A stretch of 64,000 nucleotides of DNA from Paraplanobispora siamensis. GTDB taxonomy: Bacteria; Actinomycetota; Actinomycetes; Streptosporangiales; Streptosporangiaceae. The stretch is taken from assembly GCF_016863175.1 (NCBI RefSeq), contig NZ_BOOJ01000075.1:1-64000 (forward strand). Direction: 5' to 3'. The notes beneath the pieces are model-generated. The model was given only the letters and a program-made list of their open reading frames with translations, had not been told where the DNA came from and ran no database searches. Of the stretch, positions 46,550 through 55,768 are shown piece after piece (the stretch's first letter is position 1; each line of letters opens with the position of its first letter). The translations under genes and the position numbers were made by a program.

Positions 46550-46850
46550 GGAGGTCAGCGTCGCGACCGCGCCGTACGGCCCGCATCGGCCATCAAGACG
46601 ATCAAGAAGCTCCGTGTCTCGGCCGTTCGGCCAGAAGAGGCCCCCGTGCCTCCGGCCAGAAGAGGCCCCCGTGCCTCCGGCCAGAAGAGGCCCCCGTGCC
46701 GGAGTCCCTACGGCGCACCCGCCCACCCCGGAAGGCGACCTTAAGGATCTCGTAAGAGCGCCACGGGAGTCTGAGGACACAAGCGGAACGGCGGACCGGA
46801 AACGGCCCCGCCTCCCCGAATCGAACCCGAACCCGAGAAGGAAGCAGCTC
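46550..46850. other. Divergent intergenic region with tandem repeats
   Basis: 300 bp between the lipoprotein gene and the reductase. It holds the 25-bp repeats at 46631-46700 and the ribosome site of the reductase (GAAGGAAGC). No additional gene is seen. Confidence 0.6.
46631..46700. repeat. 25-bp tandem repeat (2.8 copies)
   Basis: Exact copies of a 25-bp unit starting CCAGAAGAGGCCCCCGTGCC. They lie in the divergent promoter region of the lipoprotein peptidase and the reductase. The first two copies are perfect, so the duplication is recent. Confidence 0.9.
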
Positions 46851-47414
46851 ATGCGCAAGTTCAAGCTCCAGGTCCAGGTCAGCGTCGACGGCTACATGGC
46901 CGGCCCGAACGGCGAGATGGACTGGATGACCTTCCCCTGGACCGACGACATCAGCGCCTACATCACGGAGATCACCAAGCCGGTCGACTGCATCGTGCTG
47001 GGCCGCAGGCTCGCCGAGGGCTTCATCCCGGCCTGGGAGTCCGGCCCCGAGGGCGAGGACCAGGAGTCCGTCGACTGGATGAACGACACGCCCAAGGTCG
47101 TGATCTCCAACAGCCTCACCGAGTCGCCGTGGAAGAACGCCGTCGTCGCCGGCGGCGACCTGACCGAGACCGTGAACCGCCTCAAGTCCCAGCCGGGCGG
47201 GGACCTGATCGCCTACGGAGGCGGCACGCTGGTGTCGAACCTGATCGCCGCGGGGCTGCTGGACGAGCTCCACCTGTTCGTCAACCCGGTCGCGCTCGGC
47301 GGCGGAATGCCGGTCTTCCCCGACAGCGGGGCCTACCACCGGCTGAGCCTGGTCACCGCCCGGCCGTTCGACTGCGGGATCACCGTGTTCCACTTCGAGC
47401 CGAAGCGCTCCTGA
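46851..47414 (+). CDS. Dihydrofolate reductase family protein, second copy
   Basis: A 187-residue RibD_C-type DHFR-fold protein: KLQVQVSVDGYMAGPNGEMDW, DCIVLGRRLAEGFIPAW, LIAYGGGTLVSNLIAAGLLDELHLFVNPVALGGGMPVF. These motifs bind NADPH and define the small-reductase group. It shares the fold, not close identity, with the gene at 44226. ATG follows GAAGGAAGC. Its 3' end overlaps the convergent acyltransferase gene by 35 bp, including the stop. Confidence 0.9.
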   Translation: MRKFKLQVQVSVDGYMAGPNGEMDWMTFPWTDDISAYITEITKPVDCIVLGRRLAEGFIPAWESGPEGEDQESVDWMNDTPKVVISNSLTESPWKNAVVAGGDLTETVNRLKSQPGGDLIAYGGGTLVSNLIAAGLLDELHLFVNPVALGGGMPVFPDSGAYHRLSLVTARPFDCGITVFHFEPKRS

Positions 47415-48996
47415 CCTCGGTCGCCTCCCGCTCGAGCGGGCCGGACGGCGGACGGCCGACGCGGGGCTCGCCGAGGGCGGCGAGCTCCTCGCGCAGGGCG
47501 GCGGTCAGCACCGGCGCGTCGGGCAGGGTGGCCGGGTCGAAGATGGTGCTGACCACCACGGTTCCGGCGTAGGACAGCACCGCGAAGGTGACGGGCATGT
47601 TGCCGTTCTCCGAGACCGGCAGAGGGATGACCTGCCGGACGGCGGACCCGCCGAGCGTCATGGTCCGGCCGGGGCCCGGGACGTTGGAGACCAGGGTGTG
47701 CATGAACCGCTGACGGGTCATCCACCGGCGGTGGAGCCCGAACCGGGCCGCCAGGCGGAAGACCGGGCCCAGCAGGGCGATCGGCGACGGGTGCGAGAGG
47801 GAGGACTTCTCCTCCCCGACGACGGCGGAGATCCGCCGCAGCCGCCGACCGGGGTCGCCGGCGGCCGGCAGGCGGACGGTCACCGGGGTGATCTCGTTGC
47901 CCAGGTGCCCGATGTCCGCGGCGCGCCGCAGGGTCATCGGGATGGCGACCGAGATCTCCTCGACGGATTCCCCGCGCGCCGCGAGCAGGGTGTGCAGGGC
48001 ACCGGTCACCGCGGTGAGCACGGCGTCGTTGAGCGTGCCGCCGTACCGGTGCGCGGCGGCTTTCAGCCCGGCCAGGTCGACCCGTACGACGTCCACGCCG
48101 CGTTCGGGCCCCGTCGGCCGCAGCAGCGAGCATCCACGGGCGGGCGCCGGACGGAGCCCGCCGGGCGCACGCGCCGCGGCCCGCAGATCCCGCAGGAATC
48201 CGGGCAGCCGCGCCACCGCCCGCAACCGCGCCCGGAAGGCATCGGCGGCCAGTTCGGGGATGGTGGGCGCGGGCGGGTCGGGAGCGTCGGCCGCTGACCC
48301 GGGTACGGCGGGCGCGGACCGGTCGGGGGTGCCGGCGGCCAGTTCGGGTACGGCGGGCGCGGACCGGTCGGGGGAGCCGGAGAGCGGTTCGGGTACGGCG
48401 GGCGGGGAGCCGCCGGCGGTGTCCCGGTCGTCGAGCAGGCCCGCGAGGATCGCCAGCCCGCCCAGGCCGTCGGCCAGTACGTGGTCCACGACGAGGATCA
48501 GCGCCACCGCGTCCCCGGCCAGGCCCGTGACGAAGACCGCCGCCCACGGCGGAGCGGACGGCGGCAGCGGCCGGGTCACCACCTCTACGGCGAGGTGGAG
48601 CAGCGCCCGCTCGTCGCCCGGCTTGGGGCAGGTCACGTGCGTGATGTGGCGGCGGGCGTCGAATCCGGGATCGTGGACCCAGATCGGGCGGCCGCATCCG
48701 AGCGGGACCGGCCGCAGCCGCTGGCGCAGGCGGGGGATGCCGGGGGCCCGTCCGGCCAGCAGGCGCCCGGCCGCCGCCGGGTCGAACCCGTGGCCGTCCA
48801 GGACCAGGACGGCTCCCATCTGCTGTGGGACACGCCCGCGGGCGCTGATGGAACGCGTCATCAGGTCGCTCGGCGAGGCCCGCTGGATGACCGGCCGCGG
48901 TCGGCCGGAGTGCGGGGCGGGCCCGGCCGCCACCGGCCCCGCCCGGCGGCGGGGCGGGCGGCGCCGTACGCCGTGTCCCGCGACCCACGTCCTCAT
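47380..48996 (-). CDS. Wax ester synthase/diacylglycerol acyltransferase (WS/DGAT) with altered active site
   Basis: A 538-residue WS/DGAT-family protein. The active-site HHxxxDG motif reads DHVLADG: the catalytic second histidine and the DG are kept, the first histidine is aspartate. The C-terminal DUF1298 half is normal (LNDAVLTAVTGALHTLL, HTLVSNVPGP, GNMPVTFAVLSYAGT). The middle linker (encoded by about 48256-48405) is a set of 15-residue repeats of the PAVPELAAGTPDRSA type. It would join acyl-CoA to an alcohol or diacylglycerol at the membrane, giving storage lipid. ATG 48996 gives an unusual basic N-terminal extension; the true start could be further in. Confidence 0.85.
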   Translation of the reverse strand: MRTWVAGHGVRRRPPRRRAGPVAAGPAPHSGRPRPVIQRASPSDLMTRSISARGRVPQQMGAVLVLDGHGFDPAAAGRLLAGRAPGIPRLRQRLRPVPLGCGRPIWVHDPGFDARRHITHVTCPKPGDERALLHLAVEVVTRPLPPSAPPWAAVFVTGLAGDAVALILVVDHVLADGLGGLAILAGLLDDRDTAGGSPPAVPEPLSGSPDRSAPAVPELAAGTPDRSAPAVPGSAADAPDPPAPTIPELAADAFRARLRAVARLPGFLRDLRAAARAPGGLRPAPARGCSLLRPTGPERGVDVVRVDLAGLKAAAHRYGGTLNDAVLTAVTGALHTLLAARGESVEEISVAIPMTLRRAADIGHLGNEITPVTVRLPAAGDPGRRLRRISAVVGEEKSSLSHPSPIALLGPVFRLAARFGLHRRWMTRQRFMHTLVSNVPGPGRTMTLGGSAVRQVIPLPVSENGNMPVTFAVLSYAGTVVVSTIFDPATLPDAPVLTAALREELAALGEPRVGRPPSGPLEREATEVRSASARSGTR

Positions 48997-49143
48997 GCCG
49001 TCAGTGTGCGCGCGGGGCGGCAGCCCTCCCAGGGCCGAAAGGCCCGCCTTCACGCCGGAAGAGTGCTCGGAGGGAGGCTGCCCGGAACCGGCGGATGTCG
49101 TACGCTGGCAGCGCCTCTCAAGATCTCGACTTCGGGAGTCGCC

Positions 49144-49506
49144 GTGATTACGCACATCGGCGTGGCCGTGCTCTACGTCAGCGATCAGCAGGAGTCCGTG
49201 GACTTCTATGTCGAAAAGCTCGGCTTCGACAAGACCGTCGACGCGGAGATGTTCGAGGGAACGCGCTGGATCGAGGTGACTCCGCCGAACGGCCAGACAT
49301 CGATAGCCATCCACGACGCCGCGGCGTTCGGCAGGCAGCCCGGAGAGGGGGCCTACCTCACCTTCACGTGCGACGACATTCAGGCGACGGTCGACGAGCT
49401 CCGCAGGGCGGGGGTCACGGTCACGGACCCGACCGAAGAACCGTGGGGCACGTATGCGCACGTGGACGGTCCGGACGGCCACCGGATCCAGATCCACCAG
49501 AAATAG
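49144..49506 (+). CDS. VOC family (glyoxalase/bleomycin-resistance fold) protein
   Basis: A 120-residue single-domain VOC protein beginning VITHIGVAVLYVSDQQESVDFYVEKLGF and ending DGPDGHRIQIHQK, the paired beta-alpha-beta-beta-beta units of this superfamily. The metal ligands in H4 and the C-terminal E/H positions look partly conserved. Likely a small isomerase, dioxygenase or ligand-binding protein; the substrate is not identifiable. GTG 49144 is the start before the conserved first strand. Confidence 0.88.
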   Translation: MITHIGVAVLYVSDQQESVDFYVEKLGFDKTVDAEMFEGTRWIEVTPPNGQTSIAIHDAAAFGRQPGEGAYLTFTCDDIQATVDELRRAGVTVTDPTEEPWGTYAHVDGPDGHRIQIHQK

Positions 49507-49598
49507 CCGGCCGCGGTAGACCCCGGCGCCCTCGAGCCGGCCCCGGGTCACCGGTCATCGACAGCGGGCCGGAGCCCTTTCTCGGAGCCCTTCCCGCG

Positions 49599-50768
49599 TC
49601 ACTGCTCCGGCGCCAGGCGGGACAGGAGCTCCTCCAGCCGCACCGCGCGGGCTTCGGCCGAGGCCAGGGCGGCGCGCAGTTCCTCGGCGCGGGCGCGGGC
49701 GCCGTCCCGGGCGGTCTCGGCCTCGGCGGCGCGGATCTGCGCGGCGGTGAGGTCGTCACGGACCTGGGCGAGCTGCTCGTCGCGGCGCTGCAGGGAGGCC
49801 CGTACCCCGTCGGTCTCACGCCGGGCGGCCGCGGCGTCGGCGCGGGCGGCCTCCAGAGCGGCGCGAGCCTGGTCGCGGGCGGCCTCGACGTCGGTACGGG
49901 CCTGGTCACGGACGGCTTCGGCGTCGGCTCGGGCCTGGTCGCGGGCGGCTTCGGCCGCCCGCAGGCGTTCCCTTAAGGAGGTGAGCTGCTCGCGCAGAGC
50001 GGCGGCCTCGGCCTGGGACCGGTCCGCGCCGGTGCGGGCGGCGTCGAGTTGGTCGGCCTGCCGCTGGTGGGCGGCGCGCAGGTTCTGCAGGTCCTCGTGG
50101 GCGGTGTGCAGTTGCGCGGCCAGTGCGTCGTGGGCGGCCTGCGCGGCGGTGCGGGCGGCCTCGGCCTGGCCCCGGGCGCGCTCGTGCCGGGCCACCTCCT
50201 CCCAGGCCTGCCGCCGTACGGCCTCCGCCTCGGTCTGGGCCCGGGCGGCCTGGCGCTCGGCGCGGCCGCGGGCCTCGGCGTCGGCGCGTGCTGCGGCCAG
50301 GGCCTCCCGGCGGCGCTGCTCGGCGATCTCGGCGCGCTGGACGGCCTGGACCGCCTCGTTGCGGGCGGTCTCTGCCTCGGCCTCGGCGGCGTCGATGCGG
50401 GCCAGCGCGCCGTTCTCGGCCTCCCGCAGGCGGGTGCCCAGCTCGGCCAGCACCGCGCCGAGCCGGTCGGCGGCCGGAAGCACGGTCTCGGCCAGGGTGA
50501 GGGCGGCGGCCAGGGGTTCGGCCACCGCGGCGGCCTGCTGCTCGCGCCGGGCCCTGGCGGCGGCGTCCTTGTGGGCGGCGCTGCAGTACTTGGCCGGACG
50601 CCCTCCGGTGCGCCGGCCGTGCTCGTCGCGCCGCGGCGGCGGCAGCGGGTTGTCGCAGCCCTCCAGCAGGCAGGTGCCGGTGGGCTCGGGATCCTCGTAA
50701 GGACCGGCGGGCTCCTCGTACGGGGAGGCGTCCGGCGCGGCGCCGCCGGTCATGAGATCGTCGACCAT
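49599..50768 (-). CDS. Long coiled-coil protein with N-terminal zinc finger
   Basis: A 389-residue protein. Residues 32-66 hold a small finger (CLLEGCDNPLP ... RPAKYCSAAHKDAAARARR) with a C-x4-C and C-x3-H arrangement. Residues 70-389 are an almost uninterrupted alanine/arginine/glutamate-rich coiled coil made of short heptad-like repeats (AARDQARADAEAVRDQARTDVE). This plan resembles DNA-binding filament or KfrA-like proteins of plasmids and actinomycete elements, but no specific family can be named. ATG 50768. A CTCTAGAG palindrome sits about 10 bases upstream of the ATG and may be its operator. Confidence 0.8.
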   Translation of the reverse strand: MVDDLMTGGAAPDASPYEEPAGPYEDPEPTGTCLLEGCDNPLPPPRRDEHGRRTGGRPAKYCSAAHKDAAARARREQQAAAVAEPLAAALTLAETVLPAADRLGAVLAELGTRLREAENGALARIDAAEAEAETARNEAVQAVQRAEIAEQRRREALAAARADAEARGRAERQAARAQTEAEAVRRQAWEEVARHERARGQAEAARTAAQAAHDALAAQLHTAHEDLQNLRAAHQRQADQLDAARTGADRSQAEAAALREQLTSLRERLRAAEAARDQARADAEAVRDQARTDVEAARDQARAALEAARADAAAARRETDGVRASLQRRDEQLAQVRDDLTAAQIRAAEAETARDGARARAEELRAALASAEARAVRLEELLSRLAPEQ

Positions 50769-50842
50769 GCGACCACTCTAGAGAGTCGGCGTTTCGAGTA
50801 TCGGCTCAACGGTAAAGCGACACGCTAATCCTCGATCCGGTC

Positions 50843-51747
50843 TTAGTCTGCGGCTTCCCGGCGGCCCGCGTCCGGGGGCGCTCCGTTCCGTGACGGGCCG
50901 TCATCGGCGGCGGTGGTGGCGGCGACGGCGGCCACGATCGGCGGGACGAGTCGCAGGGCCGGCTGCCAGCCGGGCGTCAGAGCCGCCTCGGCGCCGGTGG
51001 TCACGGTGATCAGGCGCAGCGAGGGCACGACCACGATGTGCTGGCCCGCGTAGCCGCCGGCCACGAAAGCGTGGTGGCCCGCGACGGCGGTCGTCCACCA
51101 CAGGTATCCGTAGGCGAGGTTCTCCGGCGGGCCACCGGCGTTGCGGGCGGTCGTGGCCCGCGCGGCGTAGGAGGGATCGAGGAGACCGGGCCGCCGGTCG
51201 AGCCAGAGCCCGCCCAGACGCAGCAGGTCCAGGGCGGAAAGCCGCAGGTGACCGAAGCCGTAGCACAGGCCCTCGGGGTCGCGCGGCCACTGCCAGCCGG
51301 TGATGCCCAGCGGGCCGAACAGGCGCTCGGCCGCGTAGTCCTCCAGATCCCGGCCGAGGGCCGCCTGCAGCGCCGCGGCGAGCACGTGGGCGGCGCCGTT
51401 GTCGTAGGCGAACCGCTCGCCCGGCGCGGACAGCTGCGGCGCCGACAGCAGGGTGTCGACCCAGCCGCGGGGCAGGAGCATGATCTCGTCGATGTCGAAC
51501 CGCCCGTCGTGCCCGGCCCCGCCCGACATCGTCAGCAGGTGCCGTACGGTCACCGCGCGTCTGGCCGGCGGCACCCCGGCACCGAGCAGACGGCCGAGGG
51601 AGGCGTCCAGCTCGATCAGGCCGTCCCGCAGAGCGCAGCCGACCAAGGTGGACAGCACGCTCTTGGTGACGGAGAAGATGTCACCGGGCTCGTCCAGCCG
51701 GCGGTCGCGATAGGCGTGCGCGGCCAGCACCTCCCCGCGGTGCGTCG
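50843..51747 (-). pseudogene. Serine beta-lactamase-like hydrolase lacking its N-terminus
   Basis: About 295 codons of a class C-like serine hydrolase: the SxxK nucleophile is in FSVTKSV, the YxN motif in AYDNGAAH, and YLWWTT, AGGYAGQ lie further on. The frame begins abruptly at HRGEVLAAHAYRD, the usual second strand, with about 40 expected residues and any normal start missing. Only GTG 51730 or the junction is available. The sequence upstream instead belongs to the divergent GAF gene. Probably non-functional after a deletion. Confidence 0.65.
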
Positions 51748-52361
51748 AGCAACTGCAGCGGGACGCCGAGGTGCGCTGGCAGCGCGTGCTGGCTCGGAAG
51801 TCGGAAATGGACGAGCGCCTGGAGCGCCTGCGGAGCGACGGCGACGGCATCAGCGCGCTGCGCCGGCTGTTCCTGCCCGCCTTCGCGCAGGCCGACCGCG
51901 GCAGCATCCCGGACACCGGGCTGCGGGCCACGCTCGACCTCACCGGCGCCGGCATGGGCAATGTGCAACTACTCGACGAGGCCGCGGGCGGGCTGACGAT
52001 CGCCGCCCAGCACGGCTTCGACCGGTCCTTCCCGGACTTCTTCGCCGTCGTCGGCGATGACGGCACGGCGTGCGGCCGGGTCATGCGGACCAGGGCGCCG
52101 GTGCTGGTGCACGATGTCGAACGTGACCGGTTCCTGGCCCGGACCCCGGCGACGCGGGTGCTGCTGGAGGCCGGGGTGCGGGCGGTGTGCTCCCTGCCCC
52201 TGCTCGACGGCGACGGCGACGGCGACGGTGCGGCGCTGGGCGTGCTGTCGGTGCACTACCGCGCCGCACGTGAGCTGACCGACGCGAAGTATCGGCTGCC
52301 GGAGCCGCTGAGCCACCGCCTCGGCCGGTCGCTGCGAGACCGCGCTCCCGAAGTCCGTTGA
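51748..52361 (+). pseudogene. GAF-domain protein, N-terminally truncated
   Basis: An open frame of about 204 codons with a GAF fold (LRATLDLTGAGMGNVQLLDEAAGGLTIAAQHGF, then VCSLPLLDGDGDGDGAALGVLSVHY). The frame continues sensibly upstream of its first GTG (51771) as EQLQRDAEVRW, a helical segment, and then stops making sense at about 51747, exactly where the beta-lactamase-like gene also stops. Translation from GTG 51771 is conceivable. An in-frame GACGGC repeat makes the DGDGDGD stretch. Confidence 0.6.
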
Positions 52362-52450
52362 CCGGGATCGGAGACGGCCTCCGGCGCCTGCGCGCAGTTC
52401 CCGCCGCGGCGTCGGAGGCATCCGTCCCGTCTCGTCCGGGCGCAGACCGG

Positions 52451-53104
52451 TCAGGTGAGGCCCGCGTCGTGGACGAGGAGGGCGATCTGGGTGCGGTTGT
52501 CCAGGCCGAGCTTGGTCAGGATGCTGGAGACGTGGGCTTTCACGGTTGTGACGCCCATAGCGAGATCGGCGGAGATGTCGGCGTTCGTCCTGCCCTGGGC
52601 GATCGCCAGCGCCACCTCGCGTTCGCGCGGGGTGAGGGCGGCCAGCGCGGCGCGGGCGCGCTCGTAGGCGCCGGCCTGGGCGACCGTGCGCTCCATCAGC
52701 CGCCGGGTGATGCGCGGGGACAGGATCGGGTCTCCCGCGGCGACCCGGGTGATCGCTTCCACGATCTGCTGGGGCGAGGTGTCCTTGAGCAGGAACCCGG
52801 CCGCGCCCGCGCGGAGCGCGTGCAGGACGTTCTCGTCGGTGTCGAAGGTGGTCAGTACGATCACCTCGGGCGGCCGGGTCCGGGCGCGCAGCCGGCGGGT
52901 GGCGGTGATGCCGTCCACGCGGGGCATGCGCAGGTCCATCAGGACGATGTCGGGGGCGTGGGCGTCGGTGGCGGTGACGGCCTCCTGGCCGTCGGCCGCC
53001 TCGGCGACGACGGCGATGCCGGCGGCGCCGTCGATCATCATGGACAGTCCGGCACGGACCAGGGCGTCGTCATCGACCAGCAGCACGCGGATCACGCGGG
53101 CCAT
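52451..53104 (-). CDS. NarL/LuxR-type response regulator
   Basis: A 217-residue response regulator. The receiver domain (residues 1-125) has the acidic pocket DDD (11-13), the phosphorylated aspartate D57 in LMDLRMPRVDG, and lysine in LLKDTSP. The C-terminal LuxR helix-turn-helix (150-210) has LTPREREVALAIAQGRTNADISADLAMGVTTVKAHVSSILTKL. It overlaps the sensor kinase gene by 13 bp, and so acts with it. The divergent ABC exporter genes at 54.3-56.5 kb are the likely targets. ATG 53104 or GTG 53095. Confidence 0.95.
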   Translation of the reverse strand: MARVIRVLLVDDDALVRAGLSMMIDGAAGIAVVAEAADGQEAVTATDAHAPDIVLMDLRMPRVDGITATRRLRARTRPPEVIVLTTFDTDENVLHALRAGAAGFLLKDTSPQQIVEAITRVAAGDPILSPRITRRLMERTVAQAGAYERARAALAALTPREREVALAIAQGRTNADISADLAMGVTTVKAHVSSILTKLGLDNRTQIALLVHDAGLT

Positions 53105-54228
53105 GGTAGCCGGGCCTGGAGCCGGAACTCCGCCTCGGTGCCGTGGTGGTCCAGCTGCCCGCCGGCCAGCCGTACCCGCTCGGTGAGCCCGACCAGGCCC
53201 AGCCCGCTGCCGGGCGCGATGGGGGTGGTCTCCGCCGGGGGCAGCGGGTTGCGGATGTCGATCAGCAGGGGCGTGCCGGGAGCGCCGCGCAACAGCACGT
53301 CGACCGGCTGGCCGGGGGCGTGTTTGCGGGCGTTGGTGAGCCCTTCCTGCACGACCCGGTAGGCGGTGCGGGACGCGGCCGGCGGCAGGGCGGCGATGTC
53401 GGCGATCTCCTCGCGCAGCCGTACCGGCTGGCCCGCCTGCTGCGCGTCGGCGATCAGGCCGGGCAGATCGGCCAGACCCGGCCGGGGCGCGAGTTCGTCC
53501 AGTTCGTCGTCCTGCTCGCGGAGCAGGACGATCACCTGGCGCAGCTCCTCCAGCGCCTGGTGGACACCGGCGCGGACCACCCCGGCGGCCGCGGCGATCC
53601 GGTCGGGCGAGGAGTCCGGGCGGTACTCCAGGGCGCCGGCGTGGGTGGCCACCAGAGACAGGCGGTGGGCCAGCACATCGTGCATCTCTCTGGCGAGCCG
53701 GCGGCGTTCGGCCATGCGGGCCTCGGCGACGCGTCTGCCCTGTTCGGCCTCGGCGCGGTGGGCTCGTTCGCGCAGGGAGCCGAGCAGGGCACGGCGGGAG
53801 CGGGCCAGCGCGCCCCAGCCGAGCAGCGCGCCGTAGGCGGCGCAGATCAGCAGCAACCACCACGACAGGGAGATGCCGGAGTTGGGCCGCCACAGCCCCT
53901 GGGCCAGATGGGCCGCCATGCCCGCGGCGGTCACCGCGGCCGCGACGGGAAAGCGCCTGCGCTGGGCCACCTGCAGCGCCCCCGTCGTCGCCGCCGGAGT
54001 GGCCACCGGGGAGAGCGCGGCGAGGAGGGTGGCGGCCAGCGCCCCGTGGACCGGCCACCACAGCTGGGCGACCGCGGCGACCAGGCTCACCGCCGCGATC
54101 GCCACGTCCAGCCCCCAGGTGGGCCGGCCGGCCTGGCCCCACAGCGACACGGCGGTCAGCACACCGATCCCGAGGACCATGCCGGCTATCGCGAAGGGGT
54201 GCGGGCGCGGGGGCCGGATCTTGCTCAT
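53092..54228 (-). CDS. Sensor histidine kinase (HisKA_3 type)
   Basis: A 378-residue membrane kinase with four to five N-terminal membrane segments (about 10-145), no large extracellular loop, the HisKA_3 phospho-acceptor region RRLAREMHDVLAHRLSLV (about 175-195) and an HATPase domain with NARKHAPGQ and GSGLGLVGLTERV. The near absence of an outside domain places it with intramembrane-sensing kinases that respond to cell-envelope or membrane-active compounds. It is co-transcribed with the regulator and divergent from a three-gene ABC exporter unit. ATG 54228. Confidence 0.93.
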   Translation of the reverse strand: MSKIRPPRPHPFAIAGMVLGIGVLTAVSLWGQAGRPTWGLDVAIAAVSLVAAVAQLWWPVHGALAATLLAALSPVATPAATTGALQVAQRRRFPVAAAVTAAGMAAHLAQGLWRPNSGISLSWWLLLICAAYGALLGWGALARSRRALLGSLRERAHRAEAEQGRRVAEARMAERRRLAREMHDVLAHRLSLVATHAGALEYRPDSSPDRIAAAAGVVRAGVHQALEELRQVIVLLREQDDELDELAPRPGLADLPGLIADAQQAGQPVRLREEIADIAALPPAASRTAYRVVQEGLTNARKHAPGQPVDVLLRGAPGTPLLIDIRNPLPPAETTPIAPGSGLGLVGLTERVRLAGGQLDHHGTEAEFRLQARLPWPA

Positions 54229-54359
54229 CGGCCCAGGCTAATCGGCGGTACGGCGGATCCATCACCTACCAAAGTCGGACCCGTGCCCCACCCGGGGAGG
54301 GCACGGCCCGACCGCGCGCCCGATGTGGCGGGGAGGGCTTCCGGGCGAGGCTGAGCGAC

Positions 54360-54755
54360 ATGAACTCCTCCACCGCAAGCATGAACACCTCCGCCAGAAG
54401 ACTGCTCACCGTGATCGGCGCGCCCGTGGCCGCCCTGGCCGTCTGGGCCCTGGCGACCGCGGTGGTCGGAACCGAGCCGACCGTGCGGATGGGCGACGGC
54501 ACGCAACCGGTCGGGCCGGTACCGGTCGTGGTGACGAGCCTGCTGGCCGGGCTGGCCGGCTGGGCGCTGCTGGCCGTTCTCGAGCGGTTCGCCTCCAGGC
54601 CCGGCCGGATCTGGACGATCGTCGCCCTGGTCGTGCTCGTCCTGTCCCTGTCCGGTCCGCTCGGCGGCGCCGTCGGCGTCGCCGCCACGCTGGTGCTGGT
54701 CCTGCTCCACCTGGTAGTCGGCGCCGTACTCGTTCTGGGACTGCCGCGGCGATGA
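54360..54755 (+). CDS. DUF6069-like four-segment membrane protein
   Basis: A 131-residue protein with four hydrophobic segments, starting after a short Ser/Thr-rich N-terminus (MNSSTASMNTSARRLLTVIG). The pattern GAPVAALAVWALATAVVG ... VGPVPVVVTSLLAGLAGWALLAVLERF fits the DUF6069 family, found beside ABC exporters and two-component systems. It might be an accessory to the exporter; function unknown. It is 45 bp upstream of the ATPase gene and divergent from the sensor kinase. Confidence 0.78.
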   Translation: MNSSTASMNTSARRLLTVIGAPVAALAVWALATAVVGTEPTVRMGDGTQPVGPVPVVVTSLLAGLAGWALLAVLERFASRPGRIWTIVALVVLVLSLSGPLGGAVGVAATLVLVLLHLVVGAVLVLGLPRR

Positions 54756-54800
54756 ACGCCCCCTGCCGGACAACAGTGAAGACGACACAGGAGAGATGAC

Positions 54801-55724
54801 ATGACGATCCTCGCCCAGGCCATCGAGGTCACCCGCCGCTACGGAGACATGCTCGCGCTCGACCGCGTCTCGCTCGACATCCGGGCCGGTGAGCTGATCG
54901 GGCTGCTCGGCCCGAACGGCGCCGGCAAGTCCACCCTCATCAACCTCTTCGCGGGACTGCGCAGGCCGACGTCGGGCACGGTGAAGCTGTTCGGCGGCTC
55001 GCCGCTGGATCCGGCCATGCGGCGCGGCATCGGCGTGACCCCCCAGGAGACCGGGCTGCCCGAGTCCCTGCGCGTCGGCGAGATCGTCGACTTCGTCTCC
55101 GCGCACTTCCGCGAGTGCGTCGGCACGGCGGAGCTGCTGGCCAGGTTCGGCCTCGGCGACTTCGCCGGCCGGCAGGTCGGCGGACTGTCCGGCGGGCAGC
55201 GGCGGCGGCTGGCGGTGGCGCTGGCCTTCGCGGGCCGGCCGCGGCTGGTGTTCCTCGACGAGCCCACGACCGGGCTGGACGTCGAGGCCAGGCGGACGCT
55301 GTGGGACGGCATCAGGGCCTTCCACCAGGACGGCGGCACCGTGCTGCTCACCAGCCACTATCTGGAGGAGATCGAGGCCCTGGCCGAGCGCGTCGTGGTG
55401 GTCGGCGGCGGCCGTGTGCTGGCCGACGACAGCATGCGGGCCGTCCGCGACATGGTGGACGCACGGCGCGTCTCCTTCGCCGCCGGGGAACTGCCCGAGC
55501 TGCCGGGCGTGCTCGGCGCCGAACGCGCGAACGGCCGGATCGACCTGCTCGTCAGCGACCCCGACCGGCTGGTCGTGGAGCTGGTGCGCAGCGGGGTGCC
55601 GTTCTCCGGCCTGGAGATCAGGCCGGCCACGCTGGAGGAGGCCTTCCTCACCCTCACCTCCAAGGACGCCGCCGTGTCCGGCCTGATCCCGTCCACGCCC
55701 GGCCGGACCCTCGCCCACGCCTAG
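54801..55724 (+). CDS. ABC transporter ATP-binding protein
   Basis: A 307-residue single ATPase of the DrrA-like drug export group: Walker A GPNGAGKST, Q-loop VTPQE, signature LSGGQRRR, Walker B LVFLDEPTTGLD and H-loop LTSHYLEE are all canonical. A C-terminal extension (about 220-307) follows, as in DrrA-type proteins. It pairs with the permease at 55769 and would power export of a lipophilic compound. ATG follows CAGGAGAG. Likely under the two-component system encoded just upstream on the other strand. Confidence 0.95.
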   Translation: MTILAQAIEVTRRYGDMLALDRVSLDIRAGELIGLLGPNGAGKSTLINLFAGLRRPTSGTVKLFGGSPLDPAMRRGIGVTPQETGLPESLRVGEIVDFVSAHFRECVGTAELLARFGLGDFAGRQVGGLSGGQRRRLAVALAFAGRPRLVFLDEPTTGLDVEARRTLWDGIRAFHQDGGTVLLTSHYLEEIEALAERVVVVGGGRVLADDSMRAVRDMVDARRVSFAAGELPELPGVLGAERANGRIDLLVSDPDRLVVELVRSGVPFSGLEIRPATLEEAFLTLTSKDAAVSGLIPSTPGRTLAHA

Positions 55725-55768
55725 CCGGACCCTCGCCCACACCCCCCTCGCCTCGAAGGAGGCCGCCC

